This document shows positions 1 through 14,917 of a DNA stretch of 35,345 nt, piece by piece. Each line of letters begins with the position of its first letter. The stretch's first letter is position 1. The stretch spans positions 1 through 35,345 of the forward strand of contig JACVTC010000377.1 in NCBI GenBank assembly GCA_016946835.1, given 5' to 3'. The notes under the pieces are model-generated. The model did not search any database and was not told the origin of the DNA. It worked only from the letters and a program-made list of their open reading frames with translations. The translations under genes were made by a program, and so were the position numbers. The DNA is from Neocallimastix lanati (nom. inval.) (lineage: Eukaryota; Neocallimastigomycota; Neocallimastigomycetes; Neocallimastigales; Neocallimastigaceae).

Positions 1-230
1 AAAGTACCCGCACCTTCGTGTGTTGAAACGTTGAAGGCTGAACTATTATTACCGGGTCGGTAACCAAATACCTTCGTCTACTTTCCAATTAATTCCCAAA
101 ATAACTATTATCCAATAACCTACTATGAATAATAGATATTTTGTTGTTTTCTGGAAATACACTGTGTATGAGCTCTATCCGCTCCTTGTTATAATTTACA
201 ATCTTTTTTTTTTTTTTAGAATCTTAATTT
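1..230. repeat. Relic of an unidentified dispersed repeat
   Basis: This is the only clearly non-AT-rich stretch at the left edge. It holds a small perfect hairpin (TTACCG, loop GGT, CGGTAA, at 49-63). It also holds a 23-nt motif (162-184) that recurs at 21927-21949 with two mismatches, in both cases shortly before T-rich sequence. No open frame is seen. It looks like the end of an old repeat or LTR cut by the window edge. The family is not recognised. Confidence 0.4.
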
Positions 231-711
231 TACTTATTTAAAAAAAATTTTTTTTTTATATATATATCAAACAAGCGCCATAGGTTAATCAAAGGATTAA
301 CGACTTACTTGTTTATCATAAAATAAAAAAAAAAAATTAAAAAAAATCTATGTTATTTACTATTATTTCTATTTAATTCCCCGATATCTTCACCATATAA
401 ATGTTAAGGTTTTAGAGAATTAAATAAAAATAAAGTAAAGAAACACAAATTTTATTTATTTATTTATTTATTTATTTTATTTATTTATTTTATTAAATTT
501 ATTGATTTTATTTGATGATATTTAAAAATTAGTAGCAAAATTTACAACTATTTATACTTTTTTTAAGGCATAAAAGTTGTTCTTGCCACTAAATTACATT
601 TTATTTATTTTTTTTTTTATAAAAACTATTAAATTTAAATTGATTTTTATAATTAATTATAAAATTTAATTATAACAATATAAATAAAATACATTTATAA
701 TATTAATAAAA

Positions 712-713
<2 letters not shown>

Positions 714-758
<45 letters not shown>
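714..758. repeat. Poly(T) tract, about 45 nt
   Basis: An uninterrupted T run. Similar runs lie near 2867-2890, 2957-2988, 3619-3640, 17306-17329, 22086-22119, 22384-22410 and 31430-31458. They are a feature of the local genome and are not evidence of a terminator or poly(A) tail by themselves. Confidence 0.9.
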
Positions 759-760
<2 letters not shown>

Positions 761-1282
761 TTATTTAAAAATATCTAAAATATTACTAATAAGAATTTAT
801 TTAATTGGCTATAATTTTTATTACAATCTGTTAAAATATTCAAATAAAAATAAAATACTATTCTAATATAAAGGTTTTTAATAAAATAAAATATTTTTCA
901 ATATAAAATAAAACATTTCGATATAAAATTTTATAATAAAAAGTTAAAATATAATATATAAATTTTTAATTATCAATATATAAAAATATTATTAATATAA
1001 ATTTTCATTATTAATATAAAAAAAAATAAGATTTATTATTAATATTGCTAATATAAGTTTTAAATATATAAAATATTACTATTAATATAAGATTTAATAT
1101 AAAAATATAAAGTTTAATATAATTTTTGATTTAATTTTTGATCTTTGGATTTAAAAATTTATTAAAGTACAAAAATAATAATGTACACATAATGTATTAG
1201 AAATAAATCGTAGATTTAATTAAGAATGCATTATTTAGTACATTCTTATCAGAGTTGGTAGACTCGGGGTTGACACTTAGAT

Positions 1283-1332
1283 ATTTAAAATCAAGCAGGG
1301 GGGACGGGTATTACCCTGCTTTGATTTTAAAT
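1283..1332. repeat. 18-bp inverted repeat (hairpin)
   Basis: ATTTAAAATCAAGCAGGG at 1283-1300 is repeated inverted at 1314-1332 with one extra T. The two arms are separated by a 13-nt GC-rich loop. In such AT-rich surroundings a nearly perfect 18-bp stem with a GC-rich top stands out. It could be a small transposon relic, an RNA terminator-like stem or part of an old LTR. Function unknown. Confidence 0.7.
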
Positions 1333-2271
1333 AAAAAAAAATTATTTCTTTATTAAAAGTTATTTATTTTTTTTATTAATATAAAATTTTATTATTTAAA
1401 GTACACATATTTAATTTTTAAGAAATTGTTACAATATTTATATTTTTTTATAAATTTAAAGTATAATTAATTGTTTATAATTTAAGTAATTTTATAGAAT
1501 TATTGAATTAATTTTATATCAATAATTCATTTTTGTTTTAATTTTTATAAATATAATAATATAATATTCAAATATAATTTAATTAAAAATAATTATAAAA
1601 TAAATATATAGAAAATAGTTTTTACTATTTTCTTTGATATTTTTAAGTTAAATAAATTGTTTTTAAAGATTAATATAATAAATTTAATAATCTTTAATTA
1701 TTTTAAATAATACTTGTAATTATTTTCAAAATAAAATAAAATTTTTATAATATTTAATTAATAAATTTGATAATATTTAAATAATAATTTTTATAATAAG
1801 TAAAAATTTTTAATAAAATTTTTAATAATAAATTTAATTAATAATCTTAATAATTTTATAATAATATTTAATAGTTATAATATATAAATTTTTATAATAA
1901 TATTTAATAATTTTAATAATTTTATAATATTAATAATTTATAATAATTTTTAGAATAATATTTAATTAATAATTTTAATAATTTTATAATAATTTTTATA
2001 ATAATATTTAATTAATAGTTTTAATAGTTTAGTATCTTAAAAGTATAATTTTAATATTTACAATTGTATTTTAATATACATATATTTAATAATATAACAA
2101 TAAAATAATTAATTAAAATTTATTTACATTATTTACAAGTTAAAATTAATTTATATCAAAATAAATTAAATTTTATTATTAAGTTTAGGTTATCAAGAAT
2201 ATAGGAAAGTACAATTTAGTAAAGAATTATTAATAATAAAATAAAGGTATTAATTCATTCTTTACCAGAGA

Positions 2272-2800
2272 TGATACGTTATTTTATTAATCTTTATTAT
2301 TAATATTTTAGTATCAATATTTTTGTGAGTTTGCAAGATAGTATAAAATAAAATAGTATATTCTAATATAGAAATATATAATTACTACACACTTTATTTT
2401 AAAACAGAATTTTAAGAATTATTTTTGTCGTTTTATTTTATTTTATTTAATTTATTATGTCGTAATATAATTTTATAATAAAGTATTATAAAAAAATATT
2501 ATTAACTATTTATTTCTAACTTATTACTATATTATATTTTATAAATAAATATATTCCCCGAATATATTTATCTTAACTAATGTATATCTATTTTCTCCAA
2601 AAAAAACCACCCTTTAAAAAATTTATAATAATTTTTCTTTTTATACTTTTAATTTACTATAATTTAAATCCTATTGGCTGTTAATTAATTAAATAAATTT
2701 GAATAATTTTATATTATTATTTATTATTGTGATATAATTAATTATTATATTTTATTACAATTTTATTGACAATTTTCATTTTTATTTAAATACTGTAGCA
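2272..2800 (-). repeat. Element A 3' LTR
   Basis: The LTR is 529 bp and begins TGATACG and ends GTAGCA as read on the plus strand. It matches 16389-16917 throughout; the only difference found by eye is an A/C near 2513. Being adjacent to the pol end and the G-run tract, it is the 3' copy. Confidence 0.93.
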
Positions 2801-2820
2801 AAACGCCCCCACTTAGTATA
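2801..2820 (-). promoter_or_regulatory. Element A polypurine tract
   Basis: On the minus strand the sequence just before the 3' LTR reads AAGTGGGGGCGTTT. The same place in element D reads TTAGCGGGGGCATC, so a GGGGGC core next to U3 is shared by both. It is the expected primer for plus-strand DNA synthesis. Confidence 0.7.
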
Positions 2821-2864
2821 GACTTCGTCCCTTGAAGTCCTCAAGTTTATATTATATATATAAA

Positions 2865-2896
<32 letters not shown>

Positions 2897-2952
2897 CCTA
2901 TTGGTTAATTACTATCCTATTAATCTTATAAAGTTATAATGTATATATATAT

Positions 2953-2990
<38 letters not shown>

Positions 2991-3816
2991 GTTAGTATAC
3001 AATATTATTATATAATATTATTTTTTTATTTATTCATTTCCTATATATATTTTTATTTATTTTTAATTTTGAAATTTCAAATTAGCAATTTGAGATTTTG
3101 AAATTGGAATAATTATTTATTATTTACTAATCTATTTAAATATAATTATATTGTATATTTCTATCTATATATTAAAATATGTATACTGTAATGTTATATT
3201 TTTTATTTTTATTACTATTATTATTTATATTTTAACTCCATTGTAAACAAATCTAAAAAAAAAATAAATTATAATTTATGATTAATATTGTAAATCTATT
3301 CTTCGGGTTCGTTATTTGTAATTGTGTCCAGTATTCATTAAGTGTTTATCTTCTTTTTTTATTATTATAAATTATTATTGTATCTATCTATTATATTTAT
3401 CTTTATGTATATCATAATATTATTTTATACCTAATTATGTTAATTATAATTATATTTTTTTAAACATTCATATTTCACTGATATATTTATTTATTATTAT
3501 ATTTATGTATTATTATTTTATTATTATATTTATATAATATTATTGTATATTATTCTATTCATATATCTGTATTCTATATATTATTCTTATATTTTATTTT
3601 TATTTTTATTATTATTATTATTTTTTTTTTTTTTTTTTTTTATCTGTCTCTTATAACTATATTAATATTTTAGTTTATCATATATATGGATATATTATTA
3701 ATAATTGAACAATTTGAATTATTATTATTATTATTTTTTTTTTTTTTATATATATATAATTATATTATATATATTATTATAATGTTTATTTATAACTATC
3801 GTTATAACTATCTGAT
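2821..3816 (-). other. Element A 3' untranslated region
   Basis: About 1 kb of AT-rich sequence between the pol end and the 3' LTR, with several long T runs and TATATA tracts. No open frame or recognised signal is seen in it. Confidence 0.6.
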
Positions 3817-6800
3817 TTATTCTTCTTCTTCCAAATTTATTTCAGTGAAGTAAGGAATAACGTTTTTCAGATGAATATTACGATTGGCTATTTCTCCTGT
3901 AATTGGATCGCATACTGTGACTGTATTCAATTCTTGTTTAACAATTTTTAACGGTCCAGTAAAAAAAGGATCCAACTTCCGTCTATTAAATACTTTTACT
4001 AAAACTAAATCTCCAGGTTTGTAGCAAGCCCGCAATCTTTTAATTTGTTTTCTACGATCTTCCCATAATTTGTTAGCTGTTTCTATATTGTTAATGGCTT
4101 CTTTGATCCATTTATCGTGAGTAATAAATTTTCTTAACCAATATTCTTCTTCACTTTCCATTTCATTTCTTCTTTCTATATTTAAAGTTAATTCAAAGGG
4201 TTGTAAGTCTCTTCTTCCATATAATAATTCAAAGCTACTATACTTTGTAACCTCATTCTTACAGGTTCTTAAAGCCCATAAAGCGCTGTATAGAGTTTCA
4301 TCCCAAGTATCGGTAGATTTCCAAGTAATCGTAGGTATTTACTTATCTCTTTATTTCGATTCTCTACTTGTCCATTTGATGCTGGATGGTAAGTTGTTAT
4401 ATAATGTACATATATATCATGAAGGTCAAGAAAAGCTTTGTTTTATCCGCGATGAATTGTGGACTATTATCTGTAATAAGTATTTCTGGTATTCCATGAC
4501 GAGAAAATACCGATTTTAAAAATTTTATAACATCTTCTGCTTCAACCGTTTTCAATGGTTCCGCTTCTACCCACTTTGTTAGATAATCTACTAATACGAT
4601 TATATATTTATTATTATTTCTTGTAGGTGGCAGTGGTCCAATGATATCTAACCCAACTCTAGAGAATGGATAACCAGGAGGTGTAGCGATACTTTCCACA
4701 TTTTTGTTAAGCGATTGAGGTCTGTATATTTGACAGCGATGACAGCTTTTAATAAAATTGTGCACATCATTCTTCATTGATTTCCAGTAATAATCACGTT
4801 TTAACCTATTGTATGTTTTATAAATACCTTCATGGCCAATTTGATGTGCATCTTTGATTAATTCAAACTGTTTTGTTTTATTCTTAATTATTTTCCTTAT
4901 ATTTTCTCCTTGCTTATAGTATTCAATACCATCAATATTTATAATTCTTTTATTTATAAATTCATTCATAAATTTATTTATACTGTCGTTATTATTATTG
5001 GAAGAAACGTTATTATTTACTAATGCATTTAATATTTCTTTATTTTCATTTATTTCTTTTGTAGGTAATCTGGATAAAGCATCGGCAATAACGTTCCTCT
5101 TCCCCTCTTGAAATTGAACTTTAACATTTAATATTGATAGTTCTGTAACCCATTTAAGGTGGCGATTATTTGACGGTTCTCTATTAGCAAATATACTAAC
5201 CAGGGGTTTATGGTCTGTATAAACAATAGTAGGAAAGGAGCTTCCACTAAAATAGGGTTTAAATTTTTTAACACAATGAAATATTGCTTTGCCTTCTAAA
5301 TCAGTAACACTATAGTTAGATTCTGAAGAAGAAAGAGTTCTACTCTCGAAATAAATAGGAACTTCTATAGAATTTTCTTTAACCTGCAATAATACTCCAC
5401 CCAAGCCATCTCTAGAAGCGTCAGTTCGAATAATAAAAGGTTTAGAATAATCAGGTGGAACAAGAATGGGAGCCATTGTTAATGTTTTCTTTAATTTTTC
5501 GAAAGCATAATTACAATCATTAGACCAAACATAACGAACATCTTTCTTTAATAAATTAAAAAGTGGTTTTGCAATTTGTGCGAAATTTTTCACAAACTTT
5601 CGGTAGTACCCAATAGCTCCAAGGAAGGATTTTAATTGAGTAATATTTTTCGGAGGGAGCCAATTCACAATAACTTTTACCTTATCTGGAATGGGTGAAA
5701 TACCTTGTGTCGATAAAGTGTGTCCGAGTAGTGTTACCTTTGTTTTAAAAAATGAGCATTTCTCTAAATTTATCTTTAAACCATTATCAGCTAAAATTTG
5801 AAATACCATCGTGAGATGTTTAATGTGTGATTCAATAGAGTCTGAAAATATAACTAAATCATCAATGTAAACGAACAAACATACACCAATCAAATCAAAA
5901 AAAATCCGGTTCATTTCACGTTGAAAAGTAGCCGGCGCGTTACATAAACCGAACGGCATTACACAGAATTTGTAGTTTCCAAACATGGTAGTGAATGTTG
6001 TTTTATCTTTATCATCAGGATTCATTGGAACCTGATGATAACCAGAAAAAAGATCAATAGTAGAGAGTATTTTTGCGTTCTTTCCAATAAACATTAATAT
6101 GTCATCAATTAAGGGTAAAGCATATGAATCCTTAATAGTTATATTGTTTAAAGCCCTAAAGTCGACACACATTCTCCAGTCGCCGTTTTTCTTCGGAACT
6201 AGTACTACTGGAAATGCCCATGAAGAATAGGATGGTTCTATTAATTTGTTTTCTATTAGCTTAATCAAGATTTTCTTAAGAGCCTTTGTTTGTGCTTTAG
6301 ATAACCGGTAAGCTTTTAATTTTATCGGTGTAGACTGAGGAATCAAATCAATTTTATGAGGTAACAATTTTGATTTTCCTAAGTCATCTGTTTTGATTGC
6401 TATTACATTTTTAAATTTTGAAAATATTTTACTAATTTCATTTTTAAAATTATCAGGAACAGAAGATATTATTTCATTAATTAAATGTTCTTTCGTGTTA
6501 GGTAATTCATTAGTATTCGTAATTTCTTTATCATTGGTAACTGTAATTGTTAATAAGAAAGGTTCAGATTTGGTAGTTTGATGTTTTTCTATTTCTTCAT
6601 CATCCTTGTAAGTATTATTAAGATTAATGTCATAAAATAGATCTGCTAGTTTAATGTAATTATTATTTTCATCAATATAATATAAAGTATCATCTACTAA
6701 GTTAATATCAAATCTATTATTCTTTAGAGAATCAATACCAATCAAGATATCAAAAATATCATCTTTTTCGATTACCCTAAAATATTCATTAAAAGTTCTG

Positions 6801-8153
6801 CTACCAATAGAGACTTGTAAATCATAGATATCACTATCTATTGAGGAATTTGAGTACGCTTGAAATATTGTTTCAGAGATTCTACCAATAGAAGATTTGT
6901 TGATTTTTAATTTATTCAAAGCGGAACGTGTAATAACATTGACACTGGCGCAAGTATCTAAAAATATTTCACAATCATTATTCTCTACTTTTCCATTAAC
7001 TTTAATTATTTTATGTTTTGTAATAACTGTCATTACATTTGTTATTGTTTGTTTAGGTGTTAATTTTAAAGCTTTTAAGAATTCTGTTCGAAATTTTGGG
7101 AAGAGATCTAAAAGGTAGACCAATTTTGTTATTACATCAGTTGATGCAATTTCTTTTATCAAATCTTGAATATAATAATCACCAAATTTCTCCATAAGTT
7201 TGATGTGTTTTTCAGGTTGTTTCATTGGAGTTTCACTTGTCTTGGTATTGGTATTCATTTCTTTCATTTTATTTTTTATATCTTTAATTCTCTCCTCTTT
7301 ATTTTTGTTTTTAACTTTTCTAATATTTTTTTCTGTGATAAAAGAAGGATCAAGATACTCTAGTTTTTGGGTATTACAATTTTTTTTATTAGGAGTTTCA
7401 TTCTTATTTGTATTATTTGCTCTAATGGAATTCTCTTCATTATCAGGTAAGGACTTATTATGATTTTTAATATTATTACTTTCATCAACATCAACATTGT
7501 TTTCATCATTTTCAGATTCTTCTATCATGATTACATCTTCATTAGATTCTATACTTCCTGGTTCAACTGTTTGACTAGTGTTTATATTATTAGTAATATA
7601 ATCATCATTATTTATGTCAATATTTTCTTTAAAGGTATTATAAATATTATTTTCTTCATTATTATTGTCGTTATTATTGTCATTATTATTATCTATATTA
7701 TAATTAATTTTATTATTATTATTATTCATATTATTATTTTCATGATCATTATTCCTATTATTATTATGATTATTAATATTATTATAATTATTATTAACAT
7801 TTGTATTACTATAATTGGTATTATTTTTATTTTTAATATTATAATTATTAATACTATTATTATTCTTATTAATATTATTATGACTCATAGCTGCCGTTTG
7901 TATTGGTTTTGGATTGTCTTTTAAATTAAATCTCACTTCCTTTCTATTATATGGCTTTTCATTATATTTGCTAATATTATTTCTTGAATTTCGAGTAGCT
8001 GCTGCTACAATTTCAATTGGTCTATTTAATATATTTTGTGTAGTATTACTATTATTGTTTATATTAAGGTAATTACAATTTTGTTTTTCATTAACACTAT
8101 TATTAATTATAGGTAGTATTGTTTGATCATCTACCATTGTCATTATATTATTT
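3817..8153 (-). pseudogene. pol: Element A pol: protease, RT, RNase H, integrase; broken by two frameshifts
   Basis: The main frame (8143-4397, 1248 codons) starts with an Asn-rich linker (residues about 80-165). Then come an aspartic protease (LDTCAS, D396), reverse transcriptase (TIDLFSGY and YIDD, about 690-762), RNase H (RTDASRDG about 906, TDLEGKA, YTDHKP, ADALSR) and integrase with HX3H and CX2C (about 1100-1137) and catalytic D1166 and D1225. It ends early because one A is missing near 4437-4442. Homology continues in another frame to about 4320, where a second base is missing, then in the frame 4161-3817 (integrase C-terminal GPLKIV region). The catalytic Glu lies in the shifted part. 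There is no chromodomain. Upstream the frame stays open to position 8153, where element B cuts it. Beyond B the same frame leads back to the gag slippery site. The protease has Cys where DTG/DSG has Gly. Confidence 0.92.
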
Positions 8154-8186
8154 TGTAACGAATCTTAAAAAATTAGAAATTAGAAT

Positions 8187-8245
8187 GCTGGCATAGTGGT
8201 TAGTCACTATGACCTCAGCCTGAACCACTAGGGTTCGACTCACAC
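8187..8245 (+). promoter_or_regulatory. tRNA-like module with box A and box B in U3
   Basis: Box A-like TGGCATAGTGG (8189-8199) and box B-like GGTTCGACTC (8232-8241) are 43 nt apart, start to start. Box A is followed by a perfect stem CATAGTG, loop GTTAGT, CACTATG, like a D arm. The T-arm stem does not pair, and no acceptor stem is seen, so it is not a tRNA gene. Element C has the same module at the same spacing. It could bind TFIIIC or act as an RNA structure; function is inferred only. The second copy is at 14250-14308. Confidence 0.65.
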
Positions 8246-8518
8246 CTTTACTAAAATTTTATATCGTTTAAATTTTAAAGAATTTTTATACTTCATTTCT
8301 GTATTTGTTTCTGTATTTGTTTCTGTATAAATTTCTGTAAAAATTAACAAAAGAAATTCTTAGAAATTAATAGAAACAAATCAGATAGAAATTCTATTTT
8401 AATTTATCTTTTATCATTATTTCCTTTAGATTCTTTTTAACCGAAAATAATCAATTTTTATGAAACTTTTTAATGATTTTATGGTTTTAAATTTTTATGG
8501 ATTTAAATTTTGAAAAAC

Positions 8519-8582
8519 TATAAATAGGAGTGAATTTCGCAGCCAAAAAAAAAAAAAATATTCTAAAAATTGTGTTTTTATT
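8519..8582 (+). promoter_or_regulatory. Element B promoter: TATA box and proposed transcript start
   Basis: TATAAATA at 8519-8526 is followed 53 nt later by GTGTTTTTATT (8572-8582), which is the exact complement of the primer site at 8763-8773. In self-priming elements of the Tf1 type the transcript 5' end is the primer, so the start is predicted at or very near 8572. The sequence in between is A-rich. Confidence 0.65.
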
Positions 8583-8762
8583 AATTATTGAATTAATTAA
8601 TAAGTAATTCGAAATATTACAATAATTAATCTTTATAATTAATATTTTTAAATTTCTTAATTAATAAAACTATATTTTAAAAAACCAAATTACTTATTAA
8701 TCAAAAAGTGCTTACCTATTGTGTTACACTCTTTAAAACACGGATATTCCAATATTCGTTAC

Positions 8763-8773
8763 AATAAAAACAC
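8763..8773 (+). other. Element B primer-binding site (self-priming type)
   Basis: AATAAAAACAC at the LTR boundary is perfectly complementary over 11 nt to GTGTTTTTATT at 8572-8582 in the LTR. No TGG-starting tRNA-type site is present after the LTR. Element C has the same arrangement with a compensatory change (AATAAAAGCAC with GTGCTTTTATT). Confidence 0.75.
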
Positions 8774-8810
8774 CACTAAACTAAGCACAATACCTTTGCA
8801 CTTTTACTCT

Positions 8811-9050
8811 TTTTGGAACCCCGTTAAGGAATCCCATTTTCTACTACTATTTTTGGAACCCCGTTAAGGAATCCCATTTTCTACTACTATTTTTGGAACA
8901 CCGTTAAGGAATCCCATTTACTACTATTCTTTTTTGGAACCCCGTTAAGGAATCCCATTCTCTACTACTCTTTTTGGAACCCCGTTAAGTAATCCCATTC
9001 TCTATTACTCTTTTTGGAACCCCGTTAAGGAATCCCATTTTCTACTATTT
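8811..9050 (+). repeat. Six tandem 40-bp repeats in the element B leader
   Basis: The unit TTTTGGAACCCCGTTAAGGA plus ATCCCATTYTCTACTACT is repeated at 8811, 8851, 8891, 8932, 8972 and 9012. A decayed seventh copy begins near 9047. Copies differ at single positions. The element C leader contains faint minus-strand relatives (GGAATCTCTACTACC near 21119-21171). The repeats lie in the untranslated leader and may serve packaging, dimerisation or translation control; this is a guess. Confidence 0.9.
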
Positions 9051-13896
<4,846 letters not shown>

Positions 13897-14216
13897 ATAT
13901 AAATCATTTAATCAAAAATAAATTTTATTTCATCAAAGTACTATTAATCATTCTAACTTATGATTAATTTAAAAAAAAAAAAAATAAAAAAAAATTATTT
14001 TATATTATTCAAAAACATTTATTCTAGATAGTTTTATTTTTATACTTTATTTTTAAAACTTAAAATTCATGTAATTTTTATTATCCAATGTATTAATTAA
14101 ATTATCACTCCTATAAGTATTTTAGTTATAGTTTATTATTATAAAAGTTAGAATTAGAAATAGTTTAGATTTAAAGCAAAAGATTCGTCTGGCATCCGAA
14201 TCCTAGAGGAGGACCA
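13897..14216 (+). other. Element B 3' untranslated region with polypurine tract
   Basis: AT-rich until 14180. Then comes the box CGTCTGGCATCCGA (14186-14199), which is also found in C and E, followed by CTAGAGGAGGACCA up to the LTR start. AGAGGAGGA (14205-14213) is the likely polypurine tract. The box ends exactly 17 nt before the LTR, as in C and E. Confidence 0.75.
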
Positions 14217-14827
14217 TGTAACGAATCTTAAAAAATTAGAAATTAGAATGCTGGCATAGTGGTTAGTCACTATGACCTCAGCCTGAACCACTAGGGTTCG
14301 ACTCACACCTTTACTAAAATTTTATATCATTTAAATTTTAAAGAATTTTTATACTTCATTTCTGTATTTGTTTCTGTATTTGTTTCTGTATAAATTTCTG
14401 TAAAAATTAACAAAAGAAATTCTTAGAAATTAATAGAAACAAATCAGATAGAAATTCTATTTTAATTTATCTTTTATCATTATTTCCTTTAGATTCTTTT
14501 TAACCGAAAATAATCAATTTTTATGAAACTTTTTAATGATTTTATGGTTTTAAATTTTTATGGATTTAAATTTTGAAAAACTATAAATAGGAGTGAATTT
14601 CGCAGCCAAAAAAAAAAAAAAATATTCTAAAAATTGTGTTTTTATTAATTATTGAATTAATTAATAAGTAATTCGAAATATTACAATAATTAATCCTTAT
14701 AATTAATATTTTTAAATTTCTTAATTAATAAAACTATATTTTAAAAAACCAAATTACTTATTAATCAAAAAGTGCTTACCTATTGTGTTACACTCTTTAA
14801 AACACGGATATTCCAATATTCGTTACA
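14217..14827 (+). repeat. Element B 3' LTR
   Basis: 611-bp copy of 8154-8763 with the same inverted ends, tRNA-like module (box A 14252-14262, box B 14295-14304) and TATA box. It is followed by ATTT, matching the four bases left of the element. Confidence 0.95.
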
Positions 14828-14884
14828 ATTTTTATTGTTACATGAGTCATTATTTTTGAACATTATTTTTTTGGTTTGGTTAAT

Positions 14885-14917
14885 GGAAGTTATCCTTCTC
14901 CCATTTATTGGTTTAAA
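14885..14917 (-). other. Element A gag-pol -1 frameshift site
   Basis: On the minus strand the gag frame ends with T TTA AAC (14911-14917), one CAA codon and the stop. After an 8-nt spacer comes the stem GGGAG (14898-14902) with CTTCC (14885-14889), 5 bp with one G-T pair and an 8-nt loop. Shifting -1 on the heptamer enters a frame that is open to the B insertion point and, beyond B, is the pol frame. UUUAAAC is a classical -1 slippery sequence. Element D has the same heptamer and spacer. Confidence 0.78.

Larger units (their letters stand above)
231..2271. other. AT-rich DNA without a gene
   Basis: About 2 kb of almost pure A/T with homopolymers, TTTA repeats (about 445-490) and many TAATATTTAAT-like near-repeats (about 1740-2030). 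No coding frame is supported. The text CATTCT..CAGAGTTGGTA near 1241-1260 resembles the sequence flanking element A (CATTCTTTACCAGAG before 2271, GAGTTGGTA after 16917), so part of this region may be a decayed copy of the LTR into which A inserted. Confidence 0.5.
8154..8763 (+). repeat. Element B 5' LTR
   Basis: The LTR runs TGTAACG to GTTACA. U3 contains a tRNA-like module at 8187-8245, and a TATAAATA box lies at 8519. It is nearly identical to 14217-14827; the differences seen are G/A at 8266, one base in an A run near 8545, and T/C near 8635. Relatedness to the element C LTR is visible in the ends, the tRNA-like part, the TATA region and the stretch with AAGTAATTCGAAATATTAC. Confidence 0.95.

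Noticed and set aside
1256-1275. Primer-binding site at TGGTAGACTCGGGGTTGA
   Set aside because: Its complement does not divide into a regular T stem and acceptor strand, and no LTR border is visible to its left.
6393-7363. Small plus-strand frames opposite element A pol
   Set aside because: Shadows of the minus-strand pol frame, without recognisable domains.
7460-7924. Plus-strand Ile-rich frame resembling a membrane protein
   Set aside because: It is the reverse complement of the Asn-rich AAT repeats of element A pol; a shadow frame.
8187-8245. A functional tRNA gene
   Set aside because: Box A and box B are good, but acceptor and T stems do not pair and no proper anticodon arm forms; the sequence lies in an LTR and is repeated in both copies.
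8811-9050. CRISPR-like array
   Set aside because: Units are contiguous tandem repeats without unique spacers, in a retrotransposon leader of a eukaryotic genome.
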